The notes: generated from the sequence alone by a model not told the origin. Shown: positions 15,667-25,309, counted from the first letter of the stretch. The stretch: 64,000 bases of DNA from DATBSL01 sp964561785 (GCA_964561785.1 CAZLRF010000021.1:17410-81409), one strand, 5' to 3'. Made by a program: numbers and translations.

Positions 15667-16926
15667 ATGAACGGGCGCGAGCGCGTCCGCAAGGCGCTGC
15701 GGCACGAGGAGACCGACCGGCCGCCGATCGATCTCGGCTCGACCCCGGTCACCGGCATCGCGGCGAGCACCTACTACCGGGTCCGTCAGGCCCTCGGCCT
15801 CGGCGACAACCCGGTGACGATCGAGGAGCCCTTCCAGATCCTGGCCGAGGTGGAGGAGCCGGTGCGGCGAGCCCTCGGGGTCGACACGATCGGGATCTGG
15901 AACCCGACGAACATGTTCGGCTTCCGCAACGAGGGCTGGAAGCCGTGGACGCTGCCCGACGGGACGCCCGGCCTCGTGCCCCGGGACTTCCAGGTCGACG
16001 TGGACGCGAACGGAGACACCCTCATCTACCCGAAGGGCGACCGCACCGCGAAGCCCTCCGGCCGCCTGCCGAAGGGGGGCTACTACTTCGACGCGATCGT
16101 GCGCCAGGAGCCGATCGACGAGGCCAAGCTCGACCCGCGGGACTGGGCCGAGCAGTTCACCCCCTACACCGACGAGGACCTGCGGTACCTCGAGGACACG
16201 GTCGCCCGGCTCCACTCCGAGACGGAGTACGCCCTCGTCGGCAACTTCTGGCAGGCCAGCCTCGGCGACGTCGCCATCGTGCCCGCCGTCGGGCTCACCC
16301 ACCCGAAGGGCCTGCGCGACCCGAACCTCTGGTACGAGTACCTCCTCACCCACTCCGACTACATCCGGGGCATCTTCGAGATCCAGGCGGAGGCGGCGCT
16401 CGAGAACCTCGAGCTCTACCGCCAGGTGATGGGCGACCGCATCGAGGTCGTGGTCATGAGCGGGACCGACTTCGGCGGGCAGCAGCGCCCCCTGTGCTCG
16501 CCGAAGCTCTTCGACCAGCTCTGGAAGCCGCTCTACGCGAAGCTCAACGGCTGGGTGCACGCGCACACGCCGTGGAAGGTCTTCTTCCACTCGTGCGGCG
16601 CCGTCGAGCCGCTGCTCGAGCGCTTCGTCGAGGCGGGGGTCGACATCCTCAACCCCGTGCAGTGCTCGGCGGCGGGGATGGACCCGGCGACGCTCAAGGC
16701 GAAGTACGGCGAGAGGCTCGTCTTCTGGGGCGGGGGCGTCGACACCCAGAAGACCCTGCCCTTCGGGACCGTCGACGAGGTGCGCGCCGAGGTGCGCGAG
16801 CGCGTCCGCATCTTCGGAACCGGCGGGGGCTTCGTCTTCAACACCGTCCACAACATCCAGGCGCGCACCCCCACCGAGAATGTCCTCGCGATGTTCGAGG
16901 AGGTCCGCGCGGCGGTCGCCGCGTAG
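15667..16926 (+). CDS. Uroporphyrinogen decarboxylase-family (MtaA/MtbA-like) methyltransferase
   Basis: This 419-residue protein opens with the family start MNGRERVRKALRHEETDRPP and keeps the UroD TIM-barrel pattern throughout. Late features include HTPWKVFFHSCGAV, DILNPVQCSA and FWGGGVDTQKTLPFG. The His-x-Cys-type site expected for Zn-dependent methyl transfer is represented by the HSCG segment. True HemE is shorter, and this gene is not in a heme cluster, so a corrinoid-linked methyltransferase role is much more likely given the corrinoid protein encoded just upstream. The methyl donor is unknown. Confidence 0.85.
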   Translation: MNGRERVRKALRHEETDRPPIDLGSTPVTGIAASTYYRVRQALGLGDNPVTIEEPFQILAEVEEPVRRALGVDTIGIWNPTNMFGFRNEGWKPWTLPDGTPGLVPRDFQVDVDANGDTLIYPKGDRTAKPSGRLPKGGYYFDAIVRQEPIDEAKLDPRDWAEQFTPYTDEDLRYLEDTVARLHSETEYALVGNFWQASLGDVAIVPAVGLTHPKGLRDPNLWYEYLLTHSDYIRGIFEIQAEAALENLELYRQVMGDRIEVVVMSGTDFGGQQRPLCSPKLFDQLWKPLYAKLNGWVHAHTPWKVFFHSCGAVEPLLERFVEAGVDILNPVQCSAAGMDPATLKAKYGERLVFWGGGVDTQKTLPFGTVDEVRAEVRERVRIFGTGGGFVFNTVHNIQARTPTENVLAMFEEVRAAVAA

Positions 16927-16948
16927 TGCCCCGGCTGCCGGCGCTCGC

Positions 16949-17049
16949 CGCCGCCAGTACCGGGTGCTTCGGGAGAAGGGCACCGAGCGGGCCTTCACGG
17001 GCCGCTACTGGGACCACCACGCCGCCGGCACCTACCGCTGCGCGGGCGC
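16949..17049 (+). pseudogene. msrB: msrB remnant (methionine-R-sulfoxide reductase fragment)
   Basis: Directly after the methyltransferase stop, one frame reads QYRVLREKGTERAFTGRYW and then DHHAAGTYRCAG. This is the characteristic N-terminal third of MsrB up to the first zinc-binding Cys motif. There is no start codon in a fitting place. The homology breaks off in the middle of the CxxC motif, where the sequence switches to the reversed anti-sigma remnant. The catalytic half is missing, so it cannot be functional. A deletion scar or an assembly join could give this. Confidence 0.7.
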
Positions 17050-17591
17050 CGGTCCAGGAGGCCGGGATCTCGATCTCGTCCGCCCCCACCGCCTGGGCGA
17101 GGGCCTGCAGCCGGGCGCTGTCGAGCCGGACGCGGAAGGACGCCGCGGGGGAAAACCGGGTCTCGACGATCTCGGTGCGCTCCGGCAGGACCGTGGGCAG
17201 CTGGGCGAGGATCCCGGCCCGGGCTGCGGCCGTCTCGGGGCTCTCCACCACCTCCGGCGGCTGCGGCGGCACCACCACCTCCACCTGCTCGCCCACGAGG
17301 GCCTTGAGGTCGAGCCCGCCCTGGGCGAGGCGCGCGAGGCGCTCGGGGTCGACCGGCACCGCGGCGAAGCGCTTCACGCGGAACAGATCGAGGAACTCGC
17401 GGGCGGTCCGCCCCGCACGGGCTCGAGGGTGAAGGCCAGGACGAGCGCCGCCGCCAGCGAGAGGCCGGCCAGGGCCGGCACGAGACGTGCCCGGGGCGAC
17501 CTCGTGCCGCCCTCGGCCGCCACGTCGATGTCGCGCAGCCGCCGCGCGAGCCCCTCGGCGAACTCGGGCCGGGGCTCCTCGCGAAGCCGGG
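17047..17591 (-). pseudogene. Anti-sigma-factor-like remnant with internal frameshift
   Basis: In one minus-strand frame (about 17591-17410) the sequence reads FLTRLREEPRPEFAEGLARR and then one hydrophobic membrane helix (ALAGLSLAAALVLAF). Around 17410-17425 the coding pattern moves to another frame, which continues AREFLDLFRVKRFAAVPVDP and a C-terminal domain down to about 17047, where it meets the msrB fragment. The layout (short cytoplasmic part, one TM helix, extracytoplasmic domain, next to an ECF sigma gene) is that of an anti-sigma factor. The N-terminus, reading frame and C-terminus are all damaged. Confidence 0.6.
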
Positions 17592-17933
17592 TCAGGAAGT
17601 CGCCCGCAGGGCGTCGTCCTCGATCGGCACCTCAAGGCGCGGGCGCCGGAAGTGGTCGATCGCGACGTTGCGGGCGATCGCGAGGAGCCACGTCGAGACC
17701 GCCGCCCGGTCCTTCCGGTATCGCTCCCGCGCCCGCCAGGCCTTCTCGAACGTCGACGAGGTCAGGTCCTCGGCCGTCGCCCGCTCGAAGCCGCGGTAGC
17801 GGAAGTAGTTGAAGACGCGGGGCAGCTCCTCGCGGTACGCGGCCTCCCAGTCCACCGCCTCGAGGGGGACGGCCGGGGCGAGCCACTCGAGGATGCGCAC
17901 ACCACCCATGTCGACGTGGAATACGAAGGCCAC
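17592..17933 (-). pseudogene. Truncated ECF sigma factor (region 2 only)
   Basis: The 113-residue frame contains a good ECF region 2: YREELPRVFNYFRYRGFERA, AEDLTSSTFEKAWRARERY and WLLAIARNVAIDHFRR. It then runs through a short linker (VPIEDDAL) and stops. Region 4, needed to bind the -35 element, is absent. Its place is taken directly by the coding sequence of the anti-sigma remnant in another frame. A deletion of roughly 200 bases joining the two genes explains this. The product could at most bind core RNA polymerase and -10 DNA. Confidence 0.7.
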
Positions 17934-17986
17934 GCGAAGGTATCACAGGCGCGCCGAAGGCGGAGGGTGTAGATACGCGAAATCTC

Positions 17987-18016
17987 TTGATGGGAAAGGG
18001 ACTTAATCCCTAGAAT
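17987..18016 (+). promoter_or_regulatory. Sigma70-type promoter of the first giant C25 gene
   Basis: TTGATG (17987-17992) and TAGAAT (18011-18016) are 18 bases apart in a locally AT-richer patch. The spacer includes GGGA and TCCC as a small inverted repeat. The predicted 5' leader is about 75 bases long and ends in GGAGGTGA before the ATG at 18100. I see no known riboswitch in the leader. Confidence 0.6.
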
Positions 18017-18099
18017 CTGCAGCAGCGTATTAGGTTTTGGGGCGAGGTTCGGCGCCTCTGGCCCGTTGCTTGCTGTCTGAGGAGTCTCGGAGGTGAGGT

Positions 18100-21000
18100 A
18101 TGTCCGGAATACTGACGCCGGCCAGGGCGGGCATGAAGGCGCTTCTCGCGCTGGCCCTGCCGGCGATGCTCCCCCTCCCGGCCGCCGCGGATTCGAACTG
18201 GTGGAACGCCTCCTGGACGGCCCGCCGCAAGCTGACCTTCAACAACGCCGCCCAGGGAACCGATCTCGTGGCCTTCCCCGTCCTCGTGCGGCTCGACGCG
18301 ACGAGAGTCGACTACGCAAAGACACAGAACGCCGGGCAGGATCTCCGCTTCGTCGACGCCGACAACGCCACCGTGCTCCCCCACGAGATCGAGTCCTGGA
18401 ACGAGGCGGGGTCGTCGTACGTGTGGGTCAGGGTGCCGCGGATCGACGCGGGATCCACCACCGACTTCGTCTACATGTACTACGGGAACCCGGCCGCCGC
18501 CGACGGCCAGAACGTGGCCGCGGTGTGGGACACGGACTTCAAGATGGTGCACCACCTGAAGGAGACCTCGGGGCAGCATCAGGACTCGACCACGAGCAAC
18601 AACGACTCGGTCGTCGTGAACGTGGCGGCCCAGGGCACGGCCACCGGCCGGGTGAACGGGGCCGACACCTTCGTCGCGGCGAGCGCGCACAATGTGGACG
18701 TGGCCGACGCCGCCACGCTCGACGCCGCCGCGGGCGAGTCGCTGACGGTCGAGGCCTGGGTCCGCAGCTCCTCCGCCTCGAACTTCATGGTCGCGGTCAG
18801 CAAGGAGGAGGACGGTGTCGCCGAGTACCAGCTCTGGGTGCAGAACGGCAACGCCTCCTTCTGGACGAACTACGACCCGGACGGCATCGGCGGGGTCGAG
18901 TACCCGGCGCGGGTCAACAGCGCCGTCAACGTCCGCGACGGGGGCTGGCACTACCTCGTGGGACGATGGAACGGGACGACGAAGACCGCGGACCTCTACG
19001 TGGACGGCGCCGCCGCGGGCACGCCGGCGACGAACGCGCTGATGGTCGACCTCGCGAGCGCCAACCCTCTCGTGATCGGCGAGGAGGGCGACTCCAACCG
19101 GGGGGGCAACTTCGACGGCGACCTCGACGAAGTCCGCGTCTCGAAGGTCCTGCGTTCGCCTGACTGGATCCGGGCCCAGCACCTGTCGATGACGGACGCC
19201 TTCATCACCTTCGGCTCCGAGCCGCTCCGCACGTTCACCGACGTGACCGCGAGGTGCGGCTTGTCCTTCGATCGCTCCCCTCTCGACAAGGTCAGCCAGC
19301 GCAAGGTCGTCCGGGACAGGAACGGCTATCGCTACCTCGTCTTCGGCCGCTTCCGGGACACCGGGGGCTGCGTCGGCTACCAGGAGATCCGGCTCGCCCG
19401 GTCGACGGACGGCGGGGCGACCTGGACGGAGGTGACGCTGTTCGGCCAGGGTGGCCTCGCCTGGGACACCTCGACCGAGAGCTTCATCTACCCCGCCGTC
19501 GACGTCAACCCGGCTGGCGACCAGCTGCACGTGATCGTGCAGCACCAGGCCGGGCGCCTGCTCTACGCGAAGAACGCCGCTCTCGCGAGCTGGGACCAGG
19601 CGGCGGCGTGGACGCGGGCGGACGGCACCCGCGGGGGGAACAACCCGCCGCTGGAGTTCCAAGGCGCTGAGCAGGTGAACTCCCGCAGCATCCTGACCGA
19701 CACCGCGCCCGCGATCGCCGTCGACGGGGACGGCCTGCCCCACGTGGCCTACCAGGCGACGGACCTTTCGGACCGCAACGTCTACTGGCGGTTCTGGAGG
19801 CCCGGCCTCGGCGTCTGGAGCGGAGAGGGTCAGGTCAGCGACACGATCTCCTGCGGGACCTCGGCGCGCGACGTCAGCGTCGACTTCGGTCGAGGCAAGG
19901 ACGGAAGCGGGGTTGTCAAGGACCGCGTCCACTTCCTCTACATGGCGGACGCGAACTGCGGGTTCGGCGTCGACACGCTCTGCTACTCCTTCGTGGAGAA
20001 GACGGGGGCAGAGACGTTCGCCGTGACCCAGAAGGCCTGCACGGGCTCGGGCCTCCCCCCCTACGACTACGTCTACCTCACGAACGGCACCGGCCCCGGC
20101 CGTATCTCGAAGGGCGCGAGCCTCGTCGCGAACGGGGGCGAGGTCTGGGTTGTCGGAGGCTTCGACTCCGGCGGCGGGGCGACCGTCAAGTTCGCCTACT
20201 CCAGCACGAACGGCGACCTTTGGCCCGTCGGGGCGGCGGCCGGAGCGCAGATGCACTCCTCCGCCATGCCGTCGGGCTTCGAGGGCTACCCGCTGGTCGG
20301 GGCGGACCTGGCCGGCCACAAGCACCGGGTCCTCTCCGCGGAGGCGCTCGGCGGGTCGACCACGCGCCTCTTCGGCTACCAGTGGCGGCCGCGGCGCTAC
20401 GGGTCGGTCGAGAGCTCGCTCTTCCGCTTCCGCTCGCTCCTGCAGCAGGACAACAGCGCAGGGGAAGCGACGGACGCCGCCCACGTCACCATGGAGAAGG
20501 AGAAGCGCGGGGCGGACTTCGCCTCCTGCTTCTACGTGTCGAGCGGCACCGTCTACCCGCTGGCGGTCGACGAGATCCGGTGCTCGATCGAGCCGTCCGT
20601 GATCTACCGCTCGATCAGCCAAGGCTCGAAGGCGGCGGAGTCGACGGGGACCGTCTCGGCGACGAACGGCAGCAGGACGGTCACCGGGACCGGTACCGCG
20701 TGGAAGACGAACCGCTGGGGAACGGGCGACCGCCTGACCCTCGAGGGCGCCGACTACGTCGTGGCCGCGGTCGCCTCCGACACGCAGCTGTCCCTCACCA
20801 CGCCGTTTCTGGGCCAGACCGGCGGCGGGAAGGCCTACACGCTCGCCCGGCAGTTCACGGCGCTCCAGACGTGGGAGAACTGCGTCTCCGGCAACGCCGC
20901 CCAGTGCCCGGTGGCCCCGTCCGGCTCGGCGAGCCTCGTGGCCGACAACCGGATCGAGATCGGCCTCGTCTACCGGGACGGCGGCGGCGGCCTGTCCGGG

Positions 21001-24000
21001 GTCACGATCGACGGCTCGACGACCGACATCGCCCACACGATCACGCTGCAGGCGGCGCCCGGCAACCGCCACCTGGGCAACCCGCTCGCCGGGGCGTACC
21101 TGCAGCCGCTCTTCGCCCCCACCGTCCTCGTCAAGGACCTGAACGTGCGCGTGGAGTGGCTCGTCATGCGCGGCGGGGGCAGCGGCGTCACGGAGGGATC
21201 GGTCCGGGTGGACGTCACGGACTCGGGATTCAACGGCCCGATCGAGATCCTCAACAACGTCATGGTCAACCTCGGCAACAGCGGGGTCGTGGTCGGCTCG
21301 ACGGAGTCCCAGAGCGTCGTCGTCGACGTCGCGAACAACGTGATCGCCCCCAACAGCTCCTCCTTCCAGGCGATCCGGCTCGCCCCGTTCGGGAGCACGT
21401 TCAACCCGGGCTCGGACGTCTACGTCGTCAACAACACCGCCTACGGCGACGCGACGAACGGGATCGTGTCGCTGGCCGCCGCCAACCCGGCGGTCTCGTT
21501 GATCAACAACATCGCCTGGGGCTACACGGCCAGCTGCTTCAACGTGCCATCGCCGGCGGCCGAGAGCGACTTCAACCTCTCGAGCGACGCCACCGCACCG
21601 GGCCTCGCCTCGAAGCTGAACGTCCCCGCGAGCGGCCCGGGGGGCGTGAACTTCACCGACCCCGGCAACTCTCCGGGCAGCCACAACTACCACCTGCTCG
21701 CGGACAGCGTGGCGATCGAGGGCGGCGTCACCCTCGCCTCGATCTTCGAGCGGGACTGGGACTCGCAGAAGCGTCCAGGCGGAAGCCTGTGGGACATCGG
21801 GGCGGACGAGTTCGGCGCGCCGACCGCGGTTCGTCTCGTTTCGTTCGTGGCGACTCCCCTGGACCGCTCGGTGGCGGTGGAATGGCGGACGGGGTCGGAG
21901 CTGGACAACGTGGGTTTCCACGTGTGGCGGGGCCCGAGCGCCGAGGGTCCGTGGAGGCGGGTCACGCCGGCGATCGTGCCCGGGGCGGGGACCTCCGTGC
22001 TCGGCCACGCCTACTCCTGGCTCGACACGGGTCTCGCGAACGGGACGGAGTACTTCTACCGCCTCGAGGACGTGGACACGTCCTCGGTGTCGACGTTCCA
22101 CGGGCCGGTCTCGGCGGTGCCGGGGGCGGGGGTTGCGCCTCCCTCCGAGCCTGGCGAGGGGGGCGGCTCGGGCCCTGGCGGCGGCTCCGGCGAGGCGGCC
22201 TCCGCGTGCCCCTCGTGGGTCAGGGCCGCCTACGGCGCGCCGCTGCCCGCCGGCGCGTCCTGCACGCGCCACGGCGACCCCGAGGCCGTCTCCTTCGAGG
22301 TCGTCTCGCGCGACGCGCGCGGGGCGACGCTCGAGCTGCGCACGGGCGGCTTCTGGGCCTTGCGGGAGCCCGCGGGCGCGGGCGAGGTCTCCGGCACGGT
22401 GCGCGTGTACGTGCCCGGCCTCGACACGCCCTCCGATCCCACCGCCCCGGCGCTCCCCCTGCGCCGCGCCCTCGTCGAGGCGACGGTCGGCAGGAAGGTC
22501 CGCCTCGTCTCCGCCGAGCCCTTCGACCTCTTCGGCTTCCCGGGAATGCGGCCCTCCGCGGTCGGGCGCCCCGAGGCCGCCGTCTTCCCGGACGGCACCG
22601 TACGCCCCGCGCGCCGCGCCGTGGCCGCTCCCCGTCTGCGCCGCGGCTATCTCCCGCAGCTCTGCGCCCGGCTCGCCCCGTCCGTCTTCCAGGGCGAGAG
22701 AAAGAGCGCGGTCGTCGAGATCTTCCCCGTCCGCTTCGACGGCTACCGACAGCAGCTCGTCCTCGCCCGCCGTGTCCGCGTCCGCGTCGCGTTCACCGGC
22801 GTCGAGGCGGCCGAGACCGGCTCGGGCTCCACCGGCCGCCTCGTCCGCAAGCGGGCCGTCTTGCGCGACGTCCTCGCGCTGCTTCACACCACGCACCGGG
22901 GGCTCCACGCCGTCTCCTTCGAGGAGCTGTTCCCGGGTCGCCAGCGGCCCATGGCCGCCTCGCTCCTGCGCCTGCAGCGCCAGGGCGAGGCCGTGCCCTT
23001 CCGCATCGAGCCGCCCTCGGCCGCCTTCGGCCCGGGCAGCGTGCTGTACTTCTTCGCCGACCGCGTCGCCTCCTCGACCGACTTCACGGGCGAGGTCGCC
23101 TGGGAGCTCGTGCGCGGCCCCGGGGAGCCTCTCGGCGTCGTCCTCGCCCCCCCCGAGGGGGCGCCGTCCCCGGCCTCGGTGGGAGTCGCCTCCTTCGAGG
23201 TCAACCGGTTCTACATGCCCGACCTCCTCGAGGCCCCCGACCCCTGGCTCTGGCAGGCCGCCATCGCCTCCCCGGGATCGCCCGTCACCGCCGCGCCCTT
23301 GTCCTTCTCGCTGTCGGGGGTGGACCAGGCATCGCTCACCGACGCGCGCCTCGTCGTCCACCTCCAGGGCGGCTCCGAGTCCGGGTACACCACCGACCAC
23401 CACCTCGAGGTCCGCCTCAACGGCTCGCCGGTCGCAGAGACCTCCTTCTCCGGCAAGAAGCCCCACCGCTTCGACCTCGCCGTCCCCGCCGCGAGCCTGC
23501 TCGAGGGCGCGAACACCCTCACCCTCGTCAACCTCGCCGACACCGGCGTCACCTCACGCGTCTTCCTCGACCGCTTCTCCGTCTCTTATCCCCAGGCCCC
23601 CGCGCTGCGGGGCGGCCTGCTCGAGGGAACGTGGGCCGAGCCCGGTGTCGCCGAGGTCGCCGGGGCGGGCCCCGCCTCGATCGTCCTCGACACCACCCTC
23701 GCCGCGGGCGCCGACGTCGCCGGCTCCTCCCCCGTGAAGTGGCTCCTCGGAGCCGAGCCGACCGGCTCGTCGCTGCGCTTCCGCGCCGAGGCCGGCAGGC
23801 GCTACCTCGTCGTCTCCCCCCACGCCCTGCTCCGCCCACGCGTCTCGCGGCCCGCCCCCTCCCCCCTGCGCGACACGCAGAACCAGGCCGACTTCATCCT
23901 CGTCGCTCCCCGCGACTTCCTCGACGCCGCCCAGCCGCTGCTCGAACGCCGAGCGAGCCAGGGACTCACCACCGCCGCCGTCTCCTTCGAGGAGATCGCC

Positions 24001-24927
24001 GAAACCTTCGGGCGCGGACAGCCCTCCCCCGAGGCCATCCGCGACTTCCTCTCCTTCGCCTTCCACTCCTGGGCCCGTCCCTCCCCGCGCTACGTCCTGC
24101 TCCTCGGCGACTCGACCTTCGACCCCCGCCGCTTCCAGGCCGCCTCCACGCCCTCCCCCCTGCCCGCACTGTGGGAGAAGACCAGCTATCTCCTCACCGC
24201 CTCCGACCCCGCCCTCGCCGCGGTCAACGGGACCGATCTGCTCCCCGACCTCGCCATCGGACGGCTCCCCGCACGCAGCCCCGACGAGGCCGCCGCCCTC
24301 GTCCACAAGATCCTCGCGTTCGAGGACTCCGGGCAGAACCTCGACGGCAACGCCGTGCTCGTCGCCGACAACCCCGACGAGGCCGGCGACTTCGAGGCCG
24401 ACGTCGAGGACATCCGCGCGAGCTTCCTCGCCAAGCGGCCCACGCAGCTCCTGCGCCTGAGCGAGCTCGGCTCCTCCATGCGCCCCGCCGTCAAGGACGC
24501 CTTCGACCGCGGCGCCTCCCTCGTGAGCTACGTCGGTCACGGCGGGGCCGCCGTCTGGGCCTCCGAGAACGTCTGGAACACCTGGGACACCCCCACCCTC
24601 CTCGCCCAGTCCCGTCAGCCCCTCCTCCTCACCCTGAACTGCCTCAACGGATACTTCGTCGCCAACACCCACGACGCCCTCGCCGAGGCCCTCCTCAAGG
24701 CCCAGGGCAGAGGCGCCATCGCCGCCTTCTCACCCTCCGGGCTCTCCCTCGACGCCCCCGCCCACCTCTACCACCGCGCCCTCGTCGCCGAGATCACCGC
24801 CGGACACCACCAGCGCCTCGGAGACGCCCTCCTCGCCGCTCAGAACGCCTACGCCCAGACCGGCCTCATGCCCGAGCTGCTCGCCGTCTACCACCTCCTC
24901 GGCGACCCCACGATGCGCCTGCGCTGA
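18100..24927 (+). CDS. Giant secreted multidomain protein with C-terminal C25 (gingipain-like) cysteine peptidase
   Basis: This 2275-residue protein starts with a Sec signal (cleavage near residue 32). Domains in order: DUF2341 (about 34-138, WWNASWTARRKLTF to YMYYGNPAAADG), a LamG-like jelly roll (about 150-370, ESLTVEAWVRSS), a propeller-like sialidase/BNR region (about 390-830), a beta-helix-like stretch rich in NN and VVD (about 930-1200), an FN3-like domain (about 1245-1345), a Gly/Ser linker, a C25 propeptide-like part (about 1367-1570) and the peptidase domain (about 1926-2275). The catalytic pair is visible as H2147 in YVGHGG and C2181 in LNCLNGYF, 34 residues apart as in gingipains. 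No T9SS C-terminal domain is seen. The start is supported by GGAGGTGA. It probably acts at the surface as an adhesive peptidase. Confidence 0.85.
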   Translation: MSGILTPARAGMKALLALALPAMLPLPAAADSNWWNASWTARRKLTFNNAAQGTDLVAFPVLVRLDATRVDYAKTQNAGQDLRFVDADNATVLPHEIESWNEAGSSYVWVRVPRIDAGSTTDFVYMYYGNPAAADGQNVAAVWDTDFKMVHHLKETSGQHQDSTTSNNDSVVVNVAAQGTATGRVNGADTFVAASAHNVDVADAATLDAAAGESLTVEAWVRSSSASNFMVAVSKEEDGVAEYQLWVQNGNASFWTNYDPDGIGGVEYPARVNSAVNVRDGGWHYLVGRWNGTTKTADLYVDGAAAGTPATNALMVDLASANPLVIGEEGDSNRGGNFDGDLDEVRVSKVLRSPDWIRAQHLSMTDAFITFGSEPLRTFTDVTARCGLSFDRSPLDKVSQRKVVRDRNGYRYLVFGRFRDTGGCVGYQEIRLARSTDGGATWTEVTLFGQGGLAWDTSTESFIYPAVDVNPAGDQLHVIVQHQAGRLLYAKNAALASWDQAAAWTRADGTRGGNNPPLEFQGAEQVNSRSILTDTAPAIAVDGDGLPHVAYQATDLSDRNVYWRFWRPGLGVWSGEGQVSDTISCGTSARDVSVDFGRGKDGSGVVKDRVHFLYMADANCGFGVDTLCYSFVEKTGAETFAVTQKACTGSGLPPYDYVYLTNGTGPGRISKGASLVANGGEVWVVGGFDSGGGATVKFAYSSTNGDLWPVGAAAGAQMHSSAMPSGFEGYPLVGADLAGHKHRVLSAEALGGSTTRLFGYQWRPRRYGSVESSLFRFRSLLQQDNSAGEATDAAHVTMEKEKRGADFASCFYVSSGTVYPLAVDEIRCSIEPSVIYRSISQGSKAAESTGTVSATNGSRTVTGTGTAWKTNRWGTGDRLTLEGADYVVAAVASDTQLSLTTPFLGQTGGGKAYTLARQFTALQTWENCVSGNAAQCPVAPSGSASLVADNRIEIGLVYRDGGGGLSGVTIDGSTTDIAHTITLQAAPGNRHLGNPLAGAYLQPLFAPTVLVKDLNVRVEWLVMRGGGSGVTEGSVRVDVTDSGFNGPIEILNNVMVNLGNSGVVVGSTESQSVVVDVANNVIAPNSSSFQAIRLAPFGSTFNPGSDVYVVNNTAYGDATNGIVSLAAANPAVSLINNIAWGYTASCFNVPSPAAESDFNLSSDATAPGLASKLNVPASGPGGVNFTDPGNSPGSHNYHLLADSVAIEGGVTLASIFERDWDSQKRPGGSLWDIGADEFGAPTAVRLVSFVATPLDRSVAVEWRTGSELDNVGFHVWRGPSAEGPWRRVTPAIVPGAGTSVLGHAYSWLDTGLANGTEYFYRLEDVDTSSVSTFHGPVSAVPGAGVAPPSEPGEGGGSGPGGGSGEAASACPSWVRAAYGAPLPAGASCTRHGDPEAVSFEVVSRDARGATLELRTGGFWALREPAGAGEVSGTVRVYVPGLDTPSDPTAPALPLRRALVEATVGRKVRLVSAEPFDLFGFPGMRPSAVGRPEAAVFPDGTVRPARRAVAAPRLRRGYLPQLCARLAPSVFQGERKSAVVEIFPVRFDGYRQQLVLARRVRVRVAFTGVEAAETGSGSTGRLVRKRAVLRDVLALLHTTHRGLHAVSFEELFPGRQRPMAASLLRLQRQGEAVPFRIEPPSAAFGPGSVLYFFADRVASSTDFTGEVAWELVRGPGEPLGVVLAPPEGAPSPASVGVASFEVNRFYMPDLLEAPDPWLWQAAIASPGSPVTAAPLSFSLSGVDQASLTDARLVVHLQGGSESGYTTDHHLEVRLNGSPVAETSFSGKKPHRFDLAVPAASLLEGANTLTLVNLADTGVTSRVFLDRFSVSYPQAPALRGGLLEGTWAEPGVAEVAGAGPASIVLDTTLAAGADVAGSSPVKWLLGAEPTGSSLRFRAEAGRRYLVVSPHALLRPRVSRPAPSPLRDTQNQADFILVAPRDFLDAAQPLLERRASQGLTTAAVSFEEIAETFGRGQPSPEAIRDFLSFAFHSWARPSPRYVLLLGDSTFDPRRFQAASTPSPLPALWEKTSYLLTASDPALAAVNGTDLLPDLAIGRLPARSPDEAAALVHKILAFEDSGQNLDGNAVLVADNPDEAGDFEADVEDIRASFLAKRPTQLLRLSELGSSMRPAVKDAFDRGASLVSYVGHGGAAVWASENVWNTWDTPTLLAQSRQPLLLTLNCLNGYFVANTHDALAEALLKAQGRGAIAAFSPSGLSLDAPAHLYHRALVAEITAGHHQRLGDALLAAQNAYAQTGLMPELLAVYHLLGDPTMRLR

Positions 24928-24970
24928 GGTGAGCCCGTCGTCGTTCGGGGCCGCGGGGCTGCGGCGGGTC

Positions 24971-25309
24971 TCAGCTCCGGGTCAGCCAGCCGATCCACTG
25001 GCGCTGGGGACCGAGGTGGGTCCACTCGACGCCGTAGCGCGGCCGTCCCCAGCCCCCGCCCGCCCACACGATGCGGCCGGTGGCGGGGACGGGGTGGACC
25101 CGGCGGGCGAAGTGCATCCAGAGGATCAGCTCGTCGCCGACTCCGAGATCGGGGGTCTGGAGGGCGAGGCAGGCCCCGCCGTCCGAGAGGTTGACGGCCT
25201 CGCCGGAGACCGGGGCGATCGACTCCGCCTCGGCGGCGATCCGCACGGGGTGCGCCGGGGAGAGCCGCTCGAAGCGCCGCCTGCCGGACCCGTCGTCGCT
25301 CACCGCCAT
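24971..25309 (-). CDS. PilZ-domain protein (c-di-GMP receptor)
   Basis: This is a stand-alone 112-residue PilZ domain. The two c-di-GMP binding motifs are present: an arginine-rich RRRFERLSP near residues 10-18 and NLSDGG near 41-46, matching the (D/N)xSxxG consensus. The C-terminal beta strands (ILWMHF, GRIVWAG, YGVEWTHL) complete the barrel. Single-domain PilZ proteins bind cyclic di-GMP and control a partner, often in motility, adhesion or polysaccharide synthesis. AGGAGG precedes the ATG. It diverges from the CBM9-like gene and ends 43 bases after the giant C25 gene. A link to that surface protein is only a guess. Confidence 0.85.
   Translation of the reverse strand: MAVSDDGSGRRRFERLSPAHPVRIAAEAESIAPVSGEAVNLSDGGACLALQTPDLGVGDELILWMHFARRVHPVPATGRIVWAGGGWGRPRYGVEWTHLGPQRQWIGWLTRS

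Noticed and set aside
18017..18099. c-di-GMP or other riboswitch in the leader of the first giant C25 gene
   Set aside because: The leader lacks the conserved GEMM core and is short. The nearby PilZ gene made me look, but nothing matched.
18010..23466. 1818-codon open frame on the minus strand opposite the first giant C25 gene
   Set aside because: Composition is that of a high-GC shadow frame. The plus strand has signal peptide, domains and catalytic residues.
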